Below, piece after piece: positions 26,917-37,980 of a stretch of 64,000 nucleotides of DNA (positions are counted from its first letter, which is position 1; every line of letters begins with the position of its first letter). The notes below the pieces were generated by a model. The model was not told the DNA's origin. It did no database searches and saw nothing but the letters and a program-made list of their open reading frames with translations. The position numbers were made by a program, and so were the translations under genes. The DNA comes from Clostridium sp. 'White wine YQ' (lineage in GTDB: Bacteria; Bacillota; Clostridia; Clostridiales; Clostridiaceae), in the NCBI RefSeq assembly GCF_028728205.1, contig NZ_JAQYUU010000005.1, forward strand, positions 283,337-347,336, written 5' to 3'.

Positions 26917-27804
26917 ATGAAAGAAGTAAAAAACTTAACTTATGAATCAAAAGAAATACTAGAAATAGTTCAGAAGGAAGAAATCACTGCGTATCATATT
27001 TATAATAACATCGCTAAAAAAATCAAATCAGATAGCAATAAAAAAATACTTGAAAATATAGCTAATGATGAAAAAAAACATAGCGCTATTTGGATGAAAT
27101 ATACACACAAAGATACTTCTCCAAACAAATTGAAAGTTTTTTGGTATACATTAATAAGTCAAATACTAGGTTTTACTTTCGCAATTAAGCTTATGGAAAG
27201 AAGCGAGGAAATATCAGCAAAATACTATGCTCTCTTATCTAAAGAAATACCAGAAGCATTAAAAATTCTTCAAGAAGAAGAACGCCATGAGGACGAGCTC
27301 ATAGCTATGCTTGATGAAGAAAAACTTAAATATGTTGGCTCTATTGTCCTTGGGTTAAATGACGCATTAGTTGAAATAACTGGTACTTTAGCTGGATTAA
27401 TATTAGCTATTCAAAATACTAAAATCATAGCATTACTTGGCCTAGTTACTGGTATATCCGCAACAATTTCTATGGCTTCTTCTGATTACTTAGCTTCTAG
27501 ATCTGAAGGGCGAAAAGATGCTGCAAAATCCGCTACCTATACAGGCATGTCCTATATAGTAACTGTAATTTTATTGGTTTTACCATTCTTAATCTTTAAT
27601 AATTCTCAATATATTCTTGCAACTATTGTAATGGTAATTACAACCCTTTTAATAATTGCAGCTTTTAATTACTATATTTCTGTTGCACAAGGTGCCCCAT
27701 TCAAAAAACGTTTTTTTGAAATGGCTTCTATAAGTATTGGAGTTTCATTCATTGCATTTATCATAGGTGTTGCTATAAAACATTTCTTAGGTATTTCTAT
27801 TTAA
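26917..27804 (+). CDS. Rubrerythrin-like/VIT1 fusion, putative iron or manganese exporter
   Basis: The 295-residue protein joins an N-terminal ferritin-like domain (about 1-135; carboxylate/His motifs EEITAYHIYNNIA, NDEKKHSAIW and EEERHEDELI) to a C-terminal VIT/CCC1-type domain. The latter has LGLNDALVEITGTLAGL, SDYLASRSEGRKDA and three further helices. Such fusions (MbfA/Erv-like) move iron out of the cytoplasm in other bacteria, so iron or manganese detoxification is the likely role. A GGGGG site precedes the ATG. It is monocistronic. Confidence 0.88.
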   Translation: MKEVKNLTYESKEILEIVQKEEITAYHIYNNIAKKIKSDSNKKILENIANDEKKHSAIWMKYTHKDTSPNKLKVFWYTLISQILGFTFAIKLMERSEEISAKYYALLSKEIPEALKILQEEERHEDELIAMLDEEKLKYVGSIVLGLNDALVEITGTLAGLILAIQNTKIIALLGLVTGISATISMASSDYLASRSEGRKDAAKSATYTGMSYIVTVILLVLPFLIFNNSQYILATIVMVITTLLIIAAFNYYISVAQGAPFKKRFFEMASISIGVSFIAFIIGVAIKHFLGISI

Positions 27805-27806
27805 AT

Positions 27807-27843
27807 AAATTAAGGTGACTAGATATTCTAGTCACCTTAATTT
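27807..27843. terminator. Bidirectional terminator between the VIT gene and the glucan synthase
   Basis: AAATTAAGGTGACTAGA forms a near-perfect inverted repeat with the sequence ending at 27843, including GGTGACTAG/CTAGTCACC. It separates convergent genes. Confidence 0.9.
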
Positions 27844-27850
27844 ATTTGTT

Positions 27851-30800
27851 CTATATTATTACTTGAACCTCATGTTCACCATCATCTAAGTATGGTATTA
27901 TATTATCTTTAATAGGAGCTCCATCTAAATATATTTCTTTGGTTTCTCCTCTCTTTACTTGTATATGATAAGTGCACCCATCCTTTCTATAGTTTATTTC
28001 ATATCCATTCCATTCATCTGGTATGCATGGTTCTATTGAAAATCCCTTTCCTTCTTTTAGCTTAAGTCCAAGTATACCATCTATACCAACTCTATACATC
28101 CATCCAGATGCACCTGTATACCAGCTCCATCCACCTCTGCCTTCATGCCCTTCTGTTGCATAGATATCAGCAGTCATTACATATGGTTCAACCTTATATC
28201 TTTCGCACTCAAGATATGACTTGGAGTGGTTAATTGGGTTTATCATGTGGAATATTCTCCAAGCTTTATAATTATACTTTAGCTTAGTCATTGCAAGTAT
28301 AACCCATGTTGCTGCATGAGTATATTGTCCCCCATTCTCCCTAACTCCTGGCACATACCCCTTTATATATCCTGGTTCTAGCATAGAATTATTAAATGCT
28401 GGAGTTAATAACAGAACCATTCCCATATTTTCTTTAACAAGATATCTTTCTAAAGCTGCCATAGCCTCTTCTACCCTAGATTCTCTTCCCGCTCCTGAGA
28501 TTACTGACCATGATTGAGATAATGAATCAATTTGACACTCATCATTTTCAATTGATCCTAATGGTGTTCCATCATCAAAATAAGCTCTTCTGTACCATCC
28601 GCCATCCCAAGCATTCTCCTCAAGATTTTCACCTATAAAGTCTCTCATTTCTTCATATCTCTTTGCTCTTTCATTATCATCTTTATATTTTGATATCTCC
28701 TTAAAATCATTAAGTATACTATATAAGAACCATCCTAACCACACACTTTCACCTCTACCTTCATTTCCAACGGTACTCATACCATCATTCCAATCACCAC
28801 TTCCCATTAGTGGAATATTGTGTGGTCCAAATTTTAATGCTATTTCTATGGCTCTTACACAATGCTCATATATACTTCCTTTTTTATCTGACTCAGGAGT
28901 AACTTTATATCTCTCATCTTCTCCTTCTTTTAATGGTTCATCTTCTAAGTAACCAGCTTCCTCTTCTAATATGCTATAATCACCAGTATTTTTAATATAG
29001 TCTATTGTTACATATGGTAACCATAAAAGATCATCTGAGAATCTTGTTCTTATTCCACTATTGACTACTGGATGCCACCAATGCTGAACATCGCCTTCAA
29101 CAAATTGTCTTGTGGCACTGTGTAAAATTTGCTCCTTTGTAAATTCTGAATTTAAAAATCCAATAGCCATAACATCTTGAAGTTGATCTCTAAAGCCTAT
29201 TGCTCCACCAGATTGATAGAAGGCTGTTCTAGACCAATATCTACAAGATATTGTTTGATACATCAACCAACCATTAAGCAATATATCCATAGTTTTATCT
29301 GGAGTTTTAACTTGTATTCTATGGAGCAATTCCTCCCAATATTCCTTAATTTCTTTTAATTTTGCTTCCGACGCTTCTATATTGCTATATTGCTCAACAA
29401 CCTTATTGATATTTTCTATATTCTCTTTTTGTCCTAGTATTATCACAAGTTCTAATTCTTCCTCTGGCTTTATTTCTATTTTAGTATTACATGCTAGACA
29501 AGGATCATAGCCTGAACCAACAGAATTACTAAATTTCTCATACTTTAGAGCTTTCGGTCTATCAATTATACCCCCTCTTCCAAAGAACTCGGTTCGATTT
29601 CCTGTATAGGATGTTTCTTCCCCACCTGCAATTGTTAAATATGCATATGCTCTTCCGAAATGTTCACTGTAAGGATTTTGAGCATATATGTATTTACCAT
29701 CTTGCAAATATGTAGATATATATTGAGCTGTTTGCTGAGGAACTACTCCTAATACCATATGAGCGTAGTATGATAATGATAACCTTCTATTTTCATCACA
29801 GTTATTCTTAAGCTTTACTATTCCTAGCTTAACACTCTCATCAATGGGAACAAAATACGTTACTTCTCCAATTATTCCATTAGCCTCATGTTTAAATCTA
29901 GAATATCCAAATCCATGTTCAATAATATATTTCCCTTGGTCTCTCATAGGTTTTGGGGTAATCCCCCACAATTGTCCAGTCTCCTCATCTCTTAAATATA
30001 AAGCTTCTTCTAGTGGATCTGTTACTGGATCATTTGACCAAGTAGTTACCTTGTTCTCTCTACTATTCTTATACCAAGTGTAGCTACTTCCACTTTCAGA
30101 TATATGGAATCCAAATTCCCCATTTGAAATTACATTAATCCAAGGCGCTGGAGTATTCTTATGCTCTTTTAATATGATAGTATATTGATCCATCTCTTCA
30201 TCAAAACCACCATATCCATTAAAGTATTCTAAATTTCTTTCATCAAATCTGAAAGCTTTTGTATTATATGATTTACTTCTAACTGGTAGCAATTTTCCCT
30301 CTTGATTGTTTCTATATTTAACCTTAAGTTGCTCCATAAGGCTGCCTTTTTCAGCATCTATAACAAGTCTTGCTATAGCAATAAGGAAATCCACATCATC
30401 ATTAGACATAGTTCCTTTACTATGAACAAATACTCCTCCTGGCTTATTTTCTTTATCTCTTGCATGACTTGAAGTAATCATATCCCTAATTCCATCTTGC
30501 AATGGCTGGGTATACACGGTATTTTGAAGATTCAATATGACTAAATCTACCTTCAATCCTTTTGCTGACCAATATTCATGTGCCTTAAGTAACTGTCTTA
30601 CTAAATCTAAATCCTTTTGGTTTCTTAATATTAAAAGTAAAATAGGTAAATCACCAGATATACCATAAGGCCACAAGGAAGATTGTGCTTTTCTAATCTC
30701 TTTAATGTATTTTTCTCGTTCTCTCAGAGACTGATTAATAAATAATATTTTTGAAGCCATATATTGATATAAGTTTCCTTGAGTAGACTTAATATCTAAG

Positions 30801-33800
30801 TACTTCATTTCTAAGTGTGTCTGGGTTAATGCCATTTCAAATATTCTCTTTACGTTAAACATTTGACTATACTTCTTTGCTAATTCTATTGCATCTTCCC
30901 TTGAATTTCCTAATGCTGATGTAAATGCTACCTTGGCAGTTTCACCTGCTTTAATCTCCAGCCTTACTCTCATACTTATTATTGGGTCTAACACTGCACC
31001 AGTTGTATTAGTAAGAGGAGCTCCATTCTCCATTACAAATGGTCTAGAAACATCATTACCTCTTCCAATAAAATTTGCCCTGCTAGTTTCATACTCAATA
31101 TTTCCTAGTAAGTTCCCTTGAACTGCTACTGTTTGAACTACATGGGGTTTTTTCTGTCCTTTAGCTCTTGGTCTTCTATTAGCAATAACACAAGCTGGTT
31201 CTCCCACATATTCTGTTCTTATAAAAAGATTACTAAAAGTCGGATGTACAATATCAGCATTATAAGGTGCTAGTGTAACTTCCATATAACTTGTTAACTC
31301 AATGGTCCTTGAATGTTCACTATTGTTAGTTATTGATATTTTTCTTGTTTCTGCATTATCCTCTTGTGATACGGCAATTTCATATTTAGTACTTAAGTTT
31401 CCATCCTTTCTTTTAAACTCAGTCTTATCTAATGAAAACTTAACTTCGTAGCTATCTCCTTCTTTTTTACAAGGTTCATATGCAGCACTCCAATATTCAT
31501 TTGAGTTTAAATTCTTAATATAGAAGAACATTCCTGTATTATCTAGCGTCAAGTCTTCTCTCCATCTATAAACAGTCAATTCATCACACTTACTATAGCC
31601 ACTTCCACTATTAGTTAGCATAACTGAGTAATTGCCATTTGAGATGATATTAGTTTCTGGACTTTGAGTATTTGCTGTATTAAACTTTCTTATTACAATA
31701 GGTTGTTTTTCAATATTAAACTCTACTGGCTCAAATTGATGTTTTCTATTATAGATTATCCTCTTTGAAATTTTCTCCTGGAGTAATAACTCTGTCGCTT
31801 TCACCCTAGGAATTCTATGAAATCTTTCTTGTAGAATATTATTATTTAACACATTGTTTAGCGCCATCAAGCTCATGCCTTGATGATGTACCATAAAGCA
31901 TTTAACTATGCCTTTTTTCAAATCTTTAGGTACTCTTTCTTTTGTATAATCTAGAGCTTCATAGAAGCCGTACTTTCCATCCATTCCTTCATTAATAAGC
32001 CTTTTCATATTGTTTATTGAATCTAGTAAATCTATCTGTAATGCCATAATTGTTGAGTATGGAGATATTACTAATTCATTTGATAGCCCTCTTTTCAAAC
32101 CTATTCCAGGTACTCCAAATGCCTTATATTGATAATTTAAAGCTGCATCGAAGGTATAGAATGCTGATTCTGATATTCCCCATGGTACATTTCTATCTTT
32201 GCAGTACCCTTTTTGGCCGTAAATAACACTATTATAAGTTTCTTGAAGTAAAGTATCTGGATAGTTTTTGAGAATCAACAGTGGCATAAAATACTCAAAC
32301 ATTGTTCCACTCCAGGAGACCAGACCTTTTTTATTACCTATTAAAGTCATTGCTCTACTCAAGTTAAACCAATGCTCTTGCTCTACGTCACCTTTGGCTA
32401 TTGCAACAAAGCTTGCTTGCCTTGATTCAGAAGCAAGTAAATCATAATATGAATTACTTAACGAATCTTTTTCAATATCATATCCAATTGCAAATACATG
32501 TTTATTTTTATGATATAGCATAGTGAAATTAGTATCTTCAGCCATTTTATCTATTCTTGCTTTTAATTCTGATATTTTATCAATAAACTTATAAACATTT
32601 TCTTTACTCTCATTTAGAAGTTCTTTAAGTTTATGTATTTTATCCTTTTGACGTTCTTCTAAGCTATCATTTCTCATATTTCTTTCTATGTCATTTTCAA
32701 TCTTTTCAATTTCAGAATTAATTAAATAAAGTGGTGTTTGCGATAATAAATTTTTAAGGTTTTGTACTATACTTGATGTATCATTCTCATCTTCATATAT
32801 CATATCTACCCATGGAAAAAGTTCTTCAAGCTCTCTACTATATCCATCAATTAGTTTTTTAGCTTTAGAATTCCAGTATAATTGTCTTCCATCTTGTAAT
32901 TTCTCTATTTCTGCTACTCTATTACTGAATTTATTCAACATATCTTTCCAAGTAATAATATCAAATTCATTCTGATTTATATCATTAATATCTTCATTAT
33001 TAAGCTCTTTGATTCCTGTTAGTTCTTCTATTTCTTTATTAGTCAAATTAAATGTATCATACAATCCTTGAATTTTATTTACGTTAATCATAATAGATTT
33101 TCTATACTCATCCAAGGTTTCAGAAACTAACCATAAATATCCTACCAAGTTACCACTATCAACAGTTGAGACATATCTGGGGAATAATGGCTCCTTGCTA
33201 ACAGTATCATACCAATTATAAAAGTGACCTTTATACTGCTCTAACCCTTCCATGCTAACAATTATTTTCTCAAGCCTTTCAACTGTTTCTAACATTCCAA
33301 TATAGCCTAAATCATAAGCAACCAAATTAGCAGTAAGACCCATTCCCATATTTGTAGGAGATGTTCTAGTAGCTACTCCTTTTGGAGGATCCTCTTGAAA
33401 ATTATCAGGAGCAAGCCAGTTGTTATCATCATTCACAAAGTCCTCAAAGTAAGCCCATGTCTTTCTACTAAACCTTCTTAATAGTTTTACATCTTCTTGT
33501 TCTAAAATGTTTTCTTTAGGCTTTATCTCCTTGCTTATAAAATAAGCTATTATTGGACTGATAAACCAAAGAAGACATGAAGGTATCATTAATGTACCTG
33601 ACTGAGTCGATACCCCAAATGATAATATTAGGATTACTAAGCTAATTAAACTTCCAGGCCACATAGACTTAATAAAGCTTTTTGGATTTCTACCTAATTT
33701 AGCTTCAACATCAGCAGCTGTTTGCCATTCTAACAAATTTCTTTTACTAATAATAAGTCTATATAAAGTTCTAATAACTGCATCTATCATTAGATAAGCT

Positions 33801-36490
33801 TGATATGGCAAAAAACAAAATATTAGAAACATTTGTTCAATAGCTGTCATACAATTACTTATTTTTCCTGACAAACTTATTCCTTTAACTGGTGAAACTA
33901 CCGCTTCTGATACATCAAATATTACAGGGCATAAAAGCGCCAATAATGCAACGACTAATCCTTTGTCAGAGAAAGGAAATAACAAAAATGATAGTGCAAC
34001 TAACATTATTATTGATGGTGCCAAAAGGCTTCTTCTTAAATTATCAAATATCTTATATCTTGATAATGAATTTAATGGTGATTTCTTGGTTATCCAACTA
34101 ATTATTTGCCAATCTCCCCTTACCCACCTATGTAATCTCTTCGAACTAGAATTATAATATGCAGGATATCCATCAATCAGCTCTACATCAGTTAACAAAG
34201 CTGCTCTAACATATGATCCTTCTAACAAGTCGTGGCTCAAAACTTTATTTTCAGGTATTTCATCCTTTAACATATAATTAAATACGTCTATATCATAAAT
34301 TCCCTTACCAGTAAAAATTCCTTCACCAAATATATCTTGATAAACATCTGATATTGCGCTCGTATACATATCTATTCCTGTTTCACCTGAAAATATTTTA
34401 GAAAATATAGTTTTGTTAGCTTCCATTGTTCCTACGCTGACACGTGGTTGCATAAGTCCATATCCTCTTAAAACCTTTTTATGTTCCTTATCTAAATACG
34501 GTTTACTAAGCACATGGCACATAGCCCCGACTAACTTTTTACCAATATCTCGTGGTAACTGAGTATCTGCATCTAAGGTTATTACATACTTTACATTTTT
34601 AAGCTTTTCTATATCTCCGCTCACTATGTTATAGCTGGTATTTTTGTTTCCTCTTAAAAGAGCATTAAACTCCATTAACTTTCCACGCTTTCTCTCCCAG
34701 CCTAACCATATTCCTTCATTTTCATTAAATTGCCTATATCTATTGAAAAAATAGAAAATATCTTCACCTGAATCGGAGTATTTTTCATTAAGCTTTTTAG
34801 TTTCTGCTAGTGCTGTTTCAATAATTTCTTCATCTTGTAATTCTTCTTTAAACAGACTATCTTTAAAATCTCCCAATAATGCAAAATATATATTTTTCTC
34901 TCTATTGGCTAGATAGTAAACCTCAAGATCACTAATTAATTCTTTTGCTCTTGATTTACTTGTTAATAGAGTTGGTATGACAACTATTGTTGAACATTCT
35001 ACTGGTAGACCATCCTTAAATTCAATTTTAGGCATAAATCTTGGAGTAGATATTCTATTTATGCTCCAATTAAATATTGAGATTACTATTTCACTACAAG
35101 GAATTATTAGTGCTAGAAATTCTATTATATAAACAATTCCTGATACATTCCTATCACCATTTGAAACCAATGCTAGAATCAAAAAACATAATAAAGTCGT
35201 AAGTATGACAATTGTACCAATATACAATTTCACTTTATGCTTATTTACATATTCATTAAACCTTCTATCCATTGTAGCTTTTGGATTTATAGCGTATTTT
35301 AACTCGTTTATTCCGTTATCTATAAGATAATATCCTATATGTTTTCTATATTCCTCTGCGTCATTTGAGCTTTTTGCACATTCAATAGCTTTTTTTGCAA
35401 TAAGAATCTCTGGCACATTCTTATTTTTAGCTATTTTTTCTACCATATGCCTATAGTTATCCCTAGATTCAAAATCCATAGAGGTATATATTTTAATAGG
35501 ATCTTGCTTTAATATTCCTTCTACTAAACTTAACTTTTCAAATGAATCCCTCCATGGGATTCCTCCAACTTCTCTTATACTTGTTATTGAGTTTCCTATA
35601 GACATTTGAAAAGCAGCCTGCAACTGATGTTCTTCAATTATTATTTTATCAGTTGTAGTCTGTTGAATTTCTAACTTGCTATCTAACCATTCATATAATT
35701 CAATGCTATCTATTCCATTATTTCTTAAAATTTTCACAAACTTCTCTATAAAATGTGAGCTGTAGACTGTATTATCATTTAATTCTTGTAGCTTATCATT
35801 CAATCTGTTATTGTTATAAGCATTTATTAATTCCTCTGCTAATAATTCTCCCTTTTCCTTTTCTTTTTGTGCATAAGCAATCTTTTCAGCAATTTTGCTT
35901 ATATTTTGAATTAAGGCAATTCTAATCATAATTGGTAGTGCCCATAACTCACCCATTGAGAGTATTGTATTTTTCTGATAAGCATTTATAAAGGTTTCTA
36001 TTGTATCTTCATATATTCTTCCGTCTGTATGAGAAATAAGCTCTACTGCTATATGGTATATCCTAGGATATCCTTTCATTATTCCTTTTTTTATTACAGG
36101 TAATCCTTTGTAATAAGAATTAGGCATATTATATTTTATATCTTTATATTCTTTTTCAATTAAATAAAGGTTATCGAGCATCCATTCTGCTGCTGCCACA
36201 ACCTCTTTTTTATATTTCACCTCATTATCTATAAACTCATATGTTTGGATAATATTCCTATAACTTTTATCTAAGCTCTTTAATAGCTTTCTTCTAGAAT
36301 TAGATCTAGTTGTTACCAAATTAAAGTGTTGAGATATTTCTAATGCGTGTTTCTCTAAATCCTCTTGACTTACACTTATAGATGGAACATCCTCCATTAA
36401 ATTATTTTCTTCATTGCCTTTATATTTAAAAAATAGATAAAACCCAAGTATGGCTATGAATAATATAAGAATTATATAAATATAGAACAT
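27851..36490 (-). CDS. Giant cyclic beta-1,2-glucan synthase-like protein (GT84 + GH94)
   Basis: The product is about 2,879 residues, matching full-length NdvB/Cgs enzymes. After an N-terminal helix comes a soluble region, then helices (about 420-470). A GT84 glycosyltransferase core follows, with VIPTLLTSKSRAKELISDLE, the metal-binding ITLDADTQLPRD and the acceptor-side HRWVRGDWQ motif, then more helices to about 980. Next comes a glycoamylase-like region (SPTNMGMGLTANLVAYDLGY). The C-terminal half holds two phosphorylase-like segments ending in GH94, whose general-acid Asp is in GSGDWNDGM. It should polymerise UDP-glucose at the membrane and set chain length by phosphorolysis. The ATG at 36490 has AAGGAG at 8 nt. 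It is monocistronic. Confidence 0.9.
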   Translation of the reverse strand: MFYIYIILILFIAILGFYLFFKYKGNEENNLMEDVPSISVSQEDLEKHALEISQHFNLVTTRSNSRRKLLKSLDKSYRNIIQTYEFIDNEVKYKKEVVAAAEWMLDNLYLIEKEYKDIKYNMPNSYYKGLPVIKKGIMKGYPRIYHIAVELISHTDGRIYEDTIETFINAYQKNTILSMGELWALPIMIRIALIQNISKIAEKIAYAQKEKEKGELLAEELINAYNNNRLNDKLQELNDNTVYSSHFIEKFVKILRNNGIDSIELYEWLDSKLEIQQTTTDKIIIEEHQLQAAFQMSIGNSITSIREVGGIPWRDSFEKLSLVEGILKQDPIKIYTSMDFESRDNYRHMVEKIAKNKNVPEILIAKKAIECAKSSNDAEEYRKHIGYYLIDNGINELKYAINPKATMDRRFNEYVNKHKVKLYIGTIVILTTLLCFLILALVSNGDRNVSGIVYIIEFLALIIPCSEIVISIFNWSINRISTPRFMPKIEFKDGLPVECSTIVVIPTLLTSKSRAKELISDLEVYYLANREKNIYFALLGDFKDSLFKEELQDEEIIETALAETKKLNEKYSDSGEDIFYFFNRYRQFNENEGIWLGWERKRGKLMEFNALLRGNKNTSYNIVSGDIEKLKNVKYVITLDADTQLPRDIGKKLVGAMCHVLSKPYLDKEHKKVLRGYGLMQPRVSVGTMEANKTIFSKIFSGETGIDMYTSAISDVYQDIFGEGIFTGKGIYDIDVFNYMLKDEIPENKVLSHDLLEGSYVRAALLTDVELIDGYPAYYNSSSKRLHRWVRGDWQIISWITKKSPLNSLSRYKIFDNLRRSLLAPSIIMLVALSFLLFPFSDKGLVVALLALLCPVIFDVSEAVVSPVKGISLSGKISNCMTAIEQMFLIFCFLPYQAYLMIDAVIRTLYRLIISKRNLLEWQTAADVEAKLGRNPKSFIKSMWPGSLISLVILILSFGVSTQSGTLMIPSCLLWFISPIIAYFISKEIKPKENILEQEDVKLLRRFSRKTWAYFEDFVNDDNNWLAPDNFQEDPPKGVATRTSPTNMGMGLTANLVAYDLGYIGMLETVERLEKIIVSMEGLEQYKGHFYNWYDTVSKEPLFPRYVSTVDSGNLVGYLWLVSETLDEYRKSIMINVNKIQGLYDTFNLTNKEIEELTGIKELNNEDINDINQNEFDIITWKDMLNKFSNRVAEIEKLQDGRQLYWNSKAKKLIDGYSRELEELFPWVDMIYEDENDTSSIVQNLKNLLSQTPLYLINSEIEKIENDIERNMRNDSLEERQKDKIHKLKELLNESKENVYKFIDKISELKARIDKMAEDTNFTMLYHKNKHVFAIGYDIEKDSLSNSYYDLLASESRQASFVAIAKGDVEQEHWFNLSRAMTLIGNKKGLVSWSGTMFEYFMPLLILKNYPDTLLQETYNSVIYGQKGYCKDRNVPWGISESAFYTFDAALNYQYKAFGVPGIGLKRGLSNELVISPYSTIMALQIDLLDSINNMKRLINEGMDGKYGFYEALDYTKERVPKDLKKGIVKCFMVHHQGMSLMALNNVLNNNILQERFHRIPRVKATELLLQEKISKRIIYNRKHQFEPVEFNIEKQPIVIRKFNTANTQSPETNIISNGNYSVMLTNSGSGYSKCDELTVYRWREDLTLDNTGMFFYIKNLNSNEYWSAAYEPCKKEGDSYEVKFSLDKTEFKRKDGNLSTKYEIAVSQEDNAETRKISITNNSEHSRTIELTSYMEVTLAPYNADIVHPTFSNLFIRTEYVGEPACVIANRRPRAKGQKKPHVVQTVAVQGNLLGNIEYETSRANFIGRGNDVSRPFVMENGAPLTNTTGAVLDPIISMRVRLEIKAGETAKVAFTSALGNSREDAIELAKKYSQMFNVKRIFEMALTQTHLEMKYLDIKSTQGNLYQYMASKILFINQSLREREKYIKEIRKAQSSLWPYGISGDLPILLLILRNQKDLDLVRQLLKAHEYWSAKGLKVDLVILNLQNTVYTQPLQDGIRDMITSSHARDKENKPGGVFVHSKGTMSNDDVDFLIAIARLVIDAEKGSLMEQLKVKYRNNQEGKLLPVRSKSYNTKAFRFDERNLEYFNGYGGFDEEMDQYTIILKEHKNTPAPWINVISNGEFGFHISESGSSYTWYKNSRENKVTTWSNDPVTDPLEEALYLRDEETGQLWGITPKPMRDQGKYIIEHGFGYSRFKHEANGIIGEVTYFVPIDESVKLGIVKLKNNCDENRRLSLSYYAHMVLGVVPQQTAQYISTYLQDGKYIYAQNPYSEHFGRAYAYLTIAGGEETSYTGNRTEFFGRGGIIDRPKALKYEKFSNSVGSGYDPCLACNTKIEIKPEEELELVIILGQKENIENINKVVEQYSNIEASEAKLKEIKEYWEELLHRIQVKTPDKTMDILLNGWLMYQTISCRYWSRTAFYQSGGAIGFRDQLQDVMAIGFLNSEFTKEQILHSATRQFVEGDVQHWWHPVVNSGIRTRFSDDLLWLPYVTIDYIKNTGDYSILEEEAGYLEDEPLKEGEDERYKVTPESDKKGSIYEHCVRAIEIALKFGPHNIPLMGSGDWNDGMSTVGNEGRGESVWLGWFLYSILNDFKEISKYKDDNERAKRYEEMRDFIGENLEENAWDGGWYRRAYFDDGTPLGSIENDECQIDSLSQSWSVISGAGRESRVEEAMAALERYLVKENMGMVLLLTPAFNNSMLEPGYIKGYVPGVRENGGQYTHAATWVILAMTKLKYNYKAWRIFHMINPINHSKSYLECERYKVEPYVMTADIYATEGHEGRGGWSWYTGASGWMYRVGIDGILGLKLKEGKGFSIEPCIPDEWNGYEINYRKDGCTYHIQVKRGETKEIYLDGAPIKDNIIPYLDDGEHEVQVII

Positions 36491-36560
36491 TCCACACACT
36501 CCTTATTTTTCTAATTGTAAAATTTATTATCCCCTATGAATATAAAAATATGTAAAAAAA

Positions 36561-36592
36561 TCGGCAGGTAGCTAATCTACTCTGCCGAAATA
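36561..36592 (-). terminator. Terminator of the MFS gene
   Basis: TCGGCAG and CTGCCGA form a stem with an inner GTAG/CTAC pair. On the minus strand a run of seven T follows (36554-36560). It lies between the MFS stop and the glucan synthase start. Confidence 0.85.
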
Positions 36593-36618
36593 AATAATCT
36601 ATTTTTTATTATATTTTT

Positions 36619-37845
36619 TTATGATTCTGCTTTAACTTTCTCTGTTTTAGTACTGTGTAGATAAAGAAGAAACATTAAAAATGCTGAAAAGGAACATAAA
36701 ACAAATGCTAAAGGCCATACTTCTACAATTCCTTGTTTTTGAATATATTTGCCTCCTAATGAAGTACCCACTGATGCCCCAGTAGCCCAACTCAAGCTTC
36801 CAATTGCACTAAATCTCGCTCTATAATCTGAAGGACTTTTATTAGCCAAGTAAACCCCAAAATTTGTAACTATGAGAATTTCTCCTATAGTCCATATTAC
36901 TGTAGATATAACAAATAGTGTATATGACTTTATGATTCCTATCATCCCAAGTCCAATTCCATAAAGCATTATTGCAACCAAAATATTAATTAATGAATGT
37001 ATTCTCCTTGTTAATCGTGTAATAAAAACTGTGAGGAATATAACTGTAATTGCGTTAACGCTCATTAGAAAACCATATTTTTCTGCACCGTCTATAGCAA
37101 ATACCTTATCAATCATCAGAGGTAATGCAAAAGTACTCTGAGTTGATACTACTGTAAATATAATATAAATAGCTAAAAATACTAGTATTTCTGGCTTTCC
37201 TAATAAGATCTGTACTATATTATCCTTTTTAAGTTTTTCTTTAGGATTATTTTCCCCTTTTATAAGATTAGGTTTAGTTTCTTTTATATAAATATACGCT
37301 AGTCCTAATGCAATGAATGATGTTAATGAATCTCCTATAAAAAGCATCGGAAGAAAATTATTAAATAGAAACCCTGCTACAATAGGACCAATTGCAACGC
37401 CAATATTTATTCCTAAGTATTGAAGTGAATATCCTGCTTGTCTTTTTTCTGGTGGCAAAACATCTGCAATTATTGCATGCAAGGCTGGTCTTACTGCTCC
37501 ATTAAAGAACGTTGATATCATAAGAAATGCTACTATAATGTATGATGTACCTAAGAATGCGCAAGGCACGAGAAATAATGCTGATGCAGTTTGTGCAAAT
37601 ATATAAGTCTTTTTTCTCCCTAACTTATCTGCAAAAGTCCCTCCTAGCATAGATCCAGGTATTGTTATTAGTGATGTTACCATTACAATTATCCCTACCA
37701 TACTTAATGGCATATTCAACTTTTTAATTAAGAATAATGTCATGAACGGCATAACAAAATCACCAAATCTATTGATTATTTGTACTATGAATACTATATA
37801 TATAGTTTTCGGTAGCCCCTTATATATATTAAACTTATTAAGCAT
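36619..37845 (-). CDS. MFS multidrug/sugar-efflux-type transporter
   Basis: The 408-residue protein has about 12 hydrophobic helices and the MFS motif A, GGTFADKLGRKKTY, between helices 2 and 3. A hydrophilic loop (KPNLIKGENNPKEKLKKD) separates the two halves. It resembles drug-proton antiporters, but the substrate cannot be told. GGGGGG precedes the ATG. It stands between two terminators, so it is monocistronic. Confidence 0.88.
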   Translation of the reverse strand: MLNKFNIYKGLPKTIYIVFIVQIINRFGDFVMPFMTLFLIKKLNMPLSMVGIIVMVTSLITIPGSMLGGTFADKLGRKKTYIFAQTASALFLVPCAFLGTSYIIVAFLMISTFFNGAVRPALHAIIADVLPPEKRQAGYSLQYLGINIGVAIGPIVAGFLFNNFLPMLFIGDSLTSFIALGLAYIYIKETKPNLIKGENNPKEKLKKDNIVQILLGKPEILVFLAIYIIFTVVSTQSTFALPLMIDKVFAIDGAEKYGFLMSVNAITVIFLTVFITRLTRRIHSLINILVAIMLYGIGLGMIGIIKSYTLFVISTVIWTIGEILIVTNFGVYLANKSPSDYRARFSAIGSLSWATGASVGTSLGGKYIQKQGIVEVWPLAFVLCSFSAFLMFLLYLHSTKTEKVKAES

Positions 37846-37935
37846 TTCTTCCCCCCCTTAAGCCCTTCTAAGTATTACATATAACTATATAACATGAATT
37901 AGTATACTTCAAGGGAATGGACTAAATCTTTATAA

Positions 37936-37970
37936 AAAAGTACCATATTATCTTTAATATGGTACCTTTT
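37936..37970. terminator. Terminator of the helicase gene
   Basis: AAAAGTACCATATTA pairs, with one mismatch, with AATATGGTACCTTTT around a 5 nt loop, 11 bp past the helicase stop. T-runs occur on both sides. Confidence 0.87.
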
Positions 37971-37980
37971 AAATATTAAG

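Noticed and set aside
33892..34157. Plus-strand frames within the glucan synthase gene
   Set aside because: They oppose a continuous, well-conserved minus-strand coding region and lack their own ribosome sites.
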